Assembly (NCBI RefSeq): GCF_018613235.1
Contig: NZ_JAGGQP010000045.1
Coordinates: 1 to 37,442, forward strand
DNA from: Bacillus sp. ISL-41
Lineage (GTDB): Bacteria > Bacillota > Bacilli > Bacillales > Cytobacillaceae
DNA length: 37,442 nt
Direction: 5' to 3'
How positions within the stretch are numbered: position 1 is the first letter of the stretch; each line of letters starts with the position of its first letter. Positions 35,656-37,442 of this stretch are shown piece after piece. The notes below the pieces were generated by a model. The model searched no databases. It was not told where the DNA came from and saw only the letters and a list, made by a program, of their open reading frames with translations. The translations under genes were made by a program, and so were the position numbers.

Positions 35656-37203
35656 TTAGTACATTTCAGAAGTAGTCTTAGCTTGCATGTGCAGAAGCAG
35701 ATAGTCTGGTCCGCCAGCTTTTGAATCTGTTCCTGACATGTTGAAGCCGCCGAATGGCTGGTAACCTACGATTGCGCCTGTGCAGCCGCGGTTGAAGTAA
35801 AGGTTTCCAACATGGAAATCTTCACGTGCCTTCTGGATGTTTTCACGGTTGCGCGTGATAACCGCTCCAGTCAGGCCATATTCAGTGTTGTTCGCGATTT
35901 CAAGCGCATGGTCGAAATCCTTCGCTTTTGCGAATGCCACAACTGGTCCAAAGATTTCTTCCTGCATGATGCGAGCTTTTGGATCCAAATCAGCAAATAC
36001 GGTTGGCTTGATGAAGTAGCCTTTAGAGCTGTCTCCTTCGCCGCCAGTCATCAAACGGCCTTCCTGCTTGCCGATTTCGATGTAGCTCATGATCTTGTCA
36101 AACGCACCCTGGTCATTAACTGGACCCATGAAAGTGCTTTGATCAGTTGGATCATCAAGCTTAAGCTCATTTGTCAATTCAACCACACGGTTAAGAACTT
36201 GATCATAAACATCTTCAACGATGACTGCACGTGAACATGCAGAGCACTTCTGGCCAGAGAAGCCGAATGCTGAAGCAGTAATCGCTTGAGCAGCCAATTC
36301 AAGATCAGCGTCTTTGTCGACAACCATTGTGTCTTTTCCGCCCATTTCAGCTACTACGCGCTTAAGCCAGATTTGGCCTTCGTTCAGCTTGGATGCGCGC
36401 TCGTTAATGCGCAGACCTACGTCACGTGAACCTGTAAAGCTGATGAAGCGAGTGTCTTTGTGGTCAACAAGGTAGTCGCCCACTTCTGCTCCGCTTCCTG
36501 GTACGAAGTTAAGGACACCCGCAGGCAGACCTGCTTCTTCCATTACTTCAACGAACTTAGCCGCAACAACTGGAGTCGTTGAAGCTGGCTTCAAAAGAAC
36601 TGTATTTCCTGTCACGATCGCTGCTACAGTTGTACCAGCCATGATTGCCAACGGGAAGTTCCATGGAGAAATGATGACTCCCACTCCAAGAGGAATGTAA
36701 TCATAACGGTTATATTCATTTGGACGGCTTTCTACTTTCACGCCCTCTTTGATTCTTAGCATTTGGCGAGCATAGTACTCCAGGAAGTCGATTGCTTCTG
36801 CTGTATCAGCATCTGCCTCGTTCCATGGCTTACCAGCTTCTTTTGTTAAAAGCGCTGAGAATTCATGCTTGCGGCGGCGAATGATTGCAGCAGCCTTGAA
36901 TAATACATCGGCACGTGTCTCAGGCTTCACTTTTTTCCAAGTCTTGAACGCTTCGACAGCAGCCTGCATTGCTTTTTCAGCTAGATCGCGGTTTGCCTTT
37001 GATACGCGTCCAATAACTTCTTCTTTATTGGATGGGTTGTAAGATACAATCTTGTCTTCAGTCGAGATTCTCTCTCCGCCAATCACCAAGTCATAATCCT
37101 GGCCAAGATAGCCTTCTACTGTTTTTAATCCTGTAAGGTATCCTTCACGGTGTACTTCATCTTTAAAATTCGTGAAAGGCTCGTGTTTGTATGGCTGAAC
37201 CAT
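35656..37203 (-). CDS. rocA: 1-pyrroline-5-carboxylate (L-glutamate gamma-semialdehyde) dehydrogenase
   Basis: It oxidises glutamate semialdehyde from proline or arginine breakdown to glutamate with NAD+. The 515-residue aldehyde dehydrogenase has [11 protein letters not shown] (180-190), the NAD-binding FTGSRDVG, the base Glu286 in VVAEMGGKD, and the nucleophile Cys320 in [23 protein letters not shown] is also present. The family-specific C-terminus ends [34 protein letters not shown], as in Bacillus RocA/PruA. AGGAGGGG precedes the ATG. A promoter candidate and a likely cre site lie upstream. The proline dehydrogenase gene is not in this window. Confidence 0.96.
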   Translation of the reverse strand: MVQPYKHEPFTNFKDEVHREGYLTGLKTVEGYLGQDYDLVIGGERISTEDKIVSYNPSNKEEVIGRVSKANRDLAEKAMQAAVEAFKTWKKVKPETRADVLFKAAAIIRRRKHEFSALLTKEAGKPWNEADADTAEAIDFLEYYARQMLRIKEGVKVESRPNEYNRYDYIPLGVGVIISPWNFPLAIMAGTTVAAIVTGNTVLLKPASTTPVVAAKFVEVMEEAGLPAGVLNFVPGSGAEVGDYLVDHKDTRFISFTGSRDVGLRINERASKLNEGQIWLKRVVAEMGGKDTMVVDKDADLELAAQAITASAFGFSGQKCSACSRAVIVEDVYDQVLNRVVELTNELKLDDPTDQSTFMGPVNDQGAFDKIMSYIEIGKQEGRLMTGGEGDSSKGYFIKPTVFADLDPKARIMQEEIFGPVVAFAKAKDFDHALEIANNTEYGLTGAVITRNRENIQKAREDFHVGNLYFNRGCTGAIVGYQPFGGFNMSGTDSKAGGPDYLLLHMQAKTTSEMY

Positions 37204-37220
37204 TCAATCCCCTCCTATGT

Positions 37221-37236
37221 ATTAAAACGTTTTCAT
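37221..37236 (-). promoter_or_regulatory. Probable CcpA-binding cre site before rocA
   Basis: On the minus strand ATGAAAACGTTTTAAT, which fits the cre consensus WTGNNARCGNWWWCAW except for one base. It lies just after the predicted transcription start and before the ribosome binding site, where CcpA would block elongation when sugar is plentiful. Confidence 0.65.
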
Positions 37237-37245
37237 TCCTTTCCC

Positions 37246-37275
37246 ATTCTATCATGAGAGTCTCATAGTGTTCAA
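37246..37275 (-). promoter_or_regulatory. Candidate sigma-A promoter of rocA
   Basis: On the minus strand TTGAAC (37270-37275), an 18-bp spacer and TAGAAT (37246-37251). Bacillus subtilis roc genes use sigma-L with RocR, but no GG/GC-type sigma-54 element was seen here. Confidence 0.5.
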
Positions 37276-37359
37276 CGGCAACGTACTAGCAAGTCTTGGA
37301 TTGCAAATTTTCACAATATTTATTATGGCAATATTATAATAGGGGCTGTTTTATGACTT

Positions 37360-37422
37360 GGTCGATATATTTGGGAAAGTGGTCGAAATATTTGAAAATG
37401 TGGTCGAATTATTTGAAAATGC
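37360..37422. repeat. Three repeats with exact 21-bp period (GGTCGA array)
   Basis: GGTCGATATATTTGGGAAAG at 37360 is followed by GGTCGAAATATTTGAAAATG at 37381 and GGTCGAATTATTTGAAAATG at 37402, each unit 21 bp. The array is intergenic, upstream of rocA, and may continue past the right edge. Confidence 0.85.
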
Positions 37423-37442
37423 TTTACGACCCCCTAATTCTT

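Overview
The window looks like chromosome from a spore-forming member of the Bacillaceae (a Bacillus/Mesobacillus-like Firmicute). The evidence is strong AAAGGAGG-type ribosome binding sites, frequent TTG and GTG starts, spore-surface collagen-like proteins, and the order gatC-gatA-gatB ... dgkB ... rlmCD with a proline/Na+ symporter nearby, which resembles the Bacillus subtilis opuE-gatCAB-dgkB-yefA neighbourhood. No tRNA, rRNA, CRISPR array, intact insertion sequence or phage was recognised.

Layout. 1-4.1 kb: two adjacent copies, same strand, of a spore-surface protein gene with an SPOCS-like N-domain and a long Gly-X-Thr collagen tract; the first runs off the left edge. 4.3-8.8 kb: an Fpg/Nei DNA glycosylase, an ECF sigma/anti-sigma pair and the 23S rRNA methyltransferase rlmCD, all on the minus strand. 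Each of the two small modules is bounded by a decayed copy of the rlmCD 3' end plus its terminator, as if cargo accreted at an attachment site. 9-12.3 kb: a Gly/Tyr-rich protein, a small coiled-coil membrane protein, a BsuPI-like lipoprotein and an orphan OppB/OppC-like permease pair. 12.5-12.75 kb: five 52-bp tandem repeats. 12.8-17.8 kb: recQ, a soluble PAS histidine kinase and a second ECF sigma/anti-sigma pair. 17.9-21.2 kb: nicotinamide salvage (pncA, pncB) and dgkB. 21.2-24.95 kb, plus strand: a 600-bp gene-free stretch with a possible structured RNA, plsY, a PutP/OpuE symporter and an unknown membrane-anchored protein. 25-28.3 kb: gatCAB. 28.4-31.7 kb: an unknown membrane protein, a TetR-regulated MFS exporter with two clear operators, and a YueI-like protein. 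31.85-32.44 kb: eleven 52-bp repeats related to the earlier array. 32.7-34.6 kb: isocitrate lyase behind a wrecked malate synthase gene. 34.7-37.4 kb: a CPBP protease and rocA, with 21-bp repeat arrays before and after them.

Functional themes are extracytoplasmic signalling (two sigma/anti-sigma modules whose promoters share an AAC-N16-CGT layout), NAD salvage, Glu-tRNAGln amidation, proline uptake and breakdown (PutP/OpuE, RocA under a likely CcpA site) and a glyoxylate shunt that lacks malate synthase here.

The most unusual material is non-coding: the related 52-bp repeat arrays whose differences partly preserve base pairing, the 21-bp arrays, and the repeated rlmCD tails. All functional calls rest on reading the sequence and family knowledge; no database search was run.
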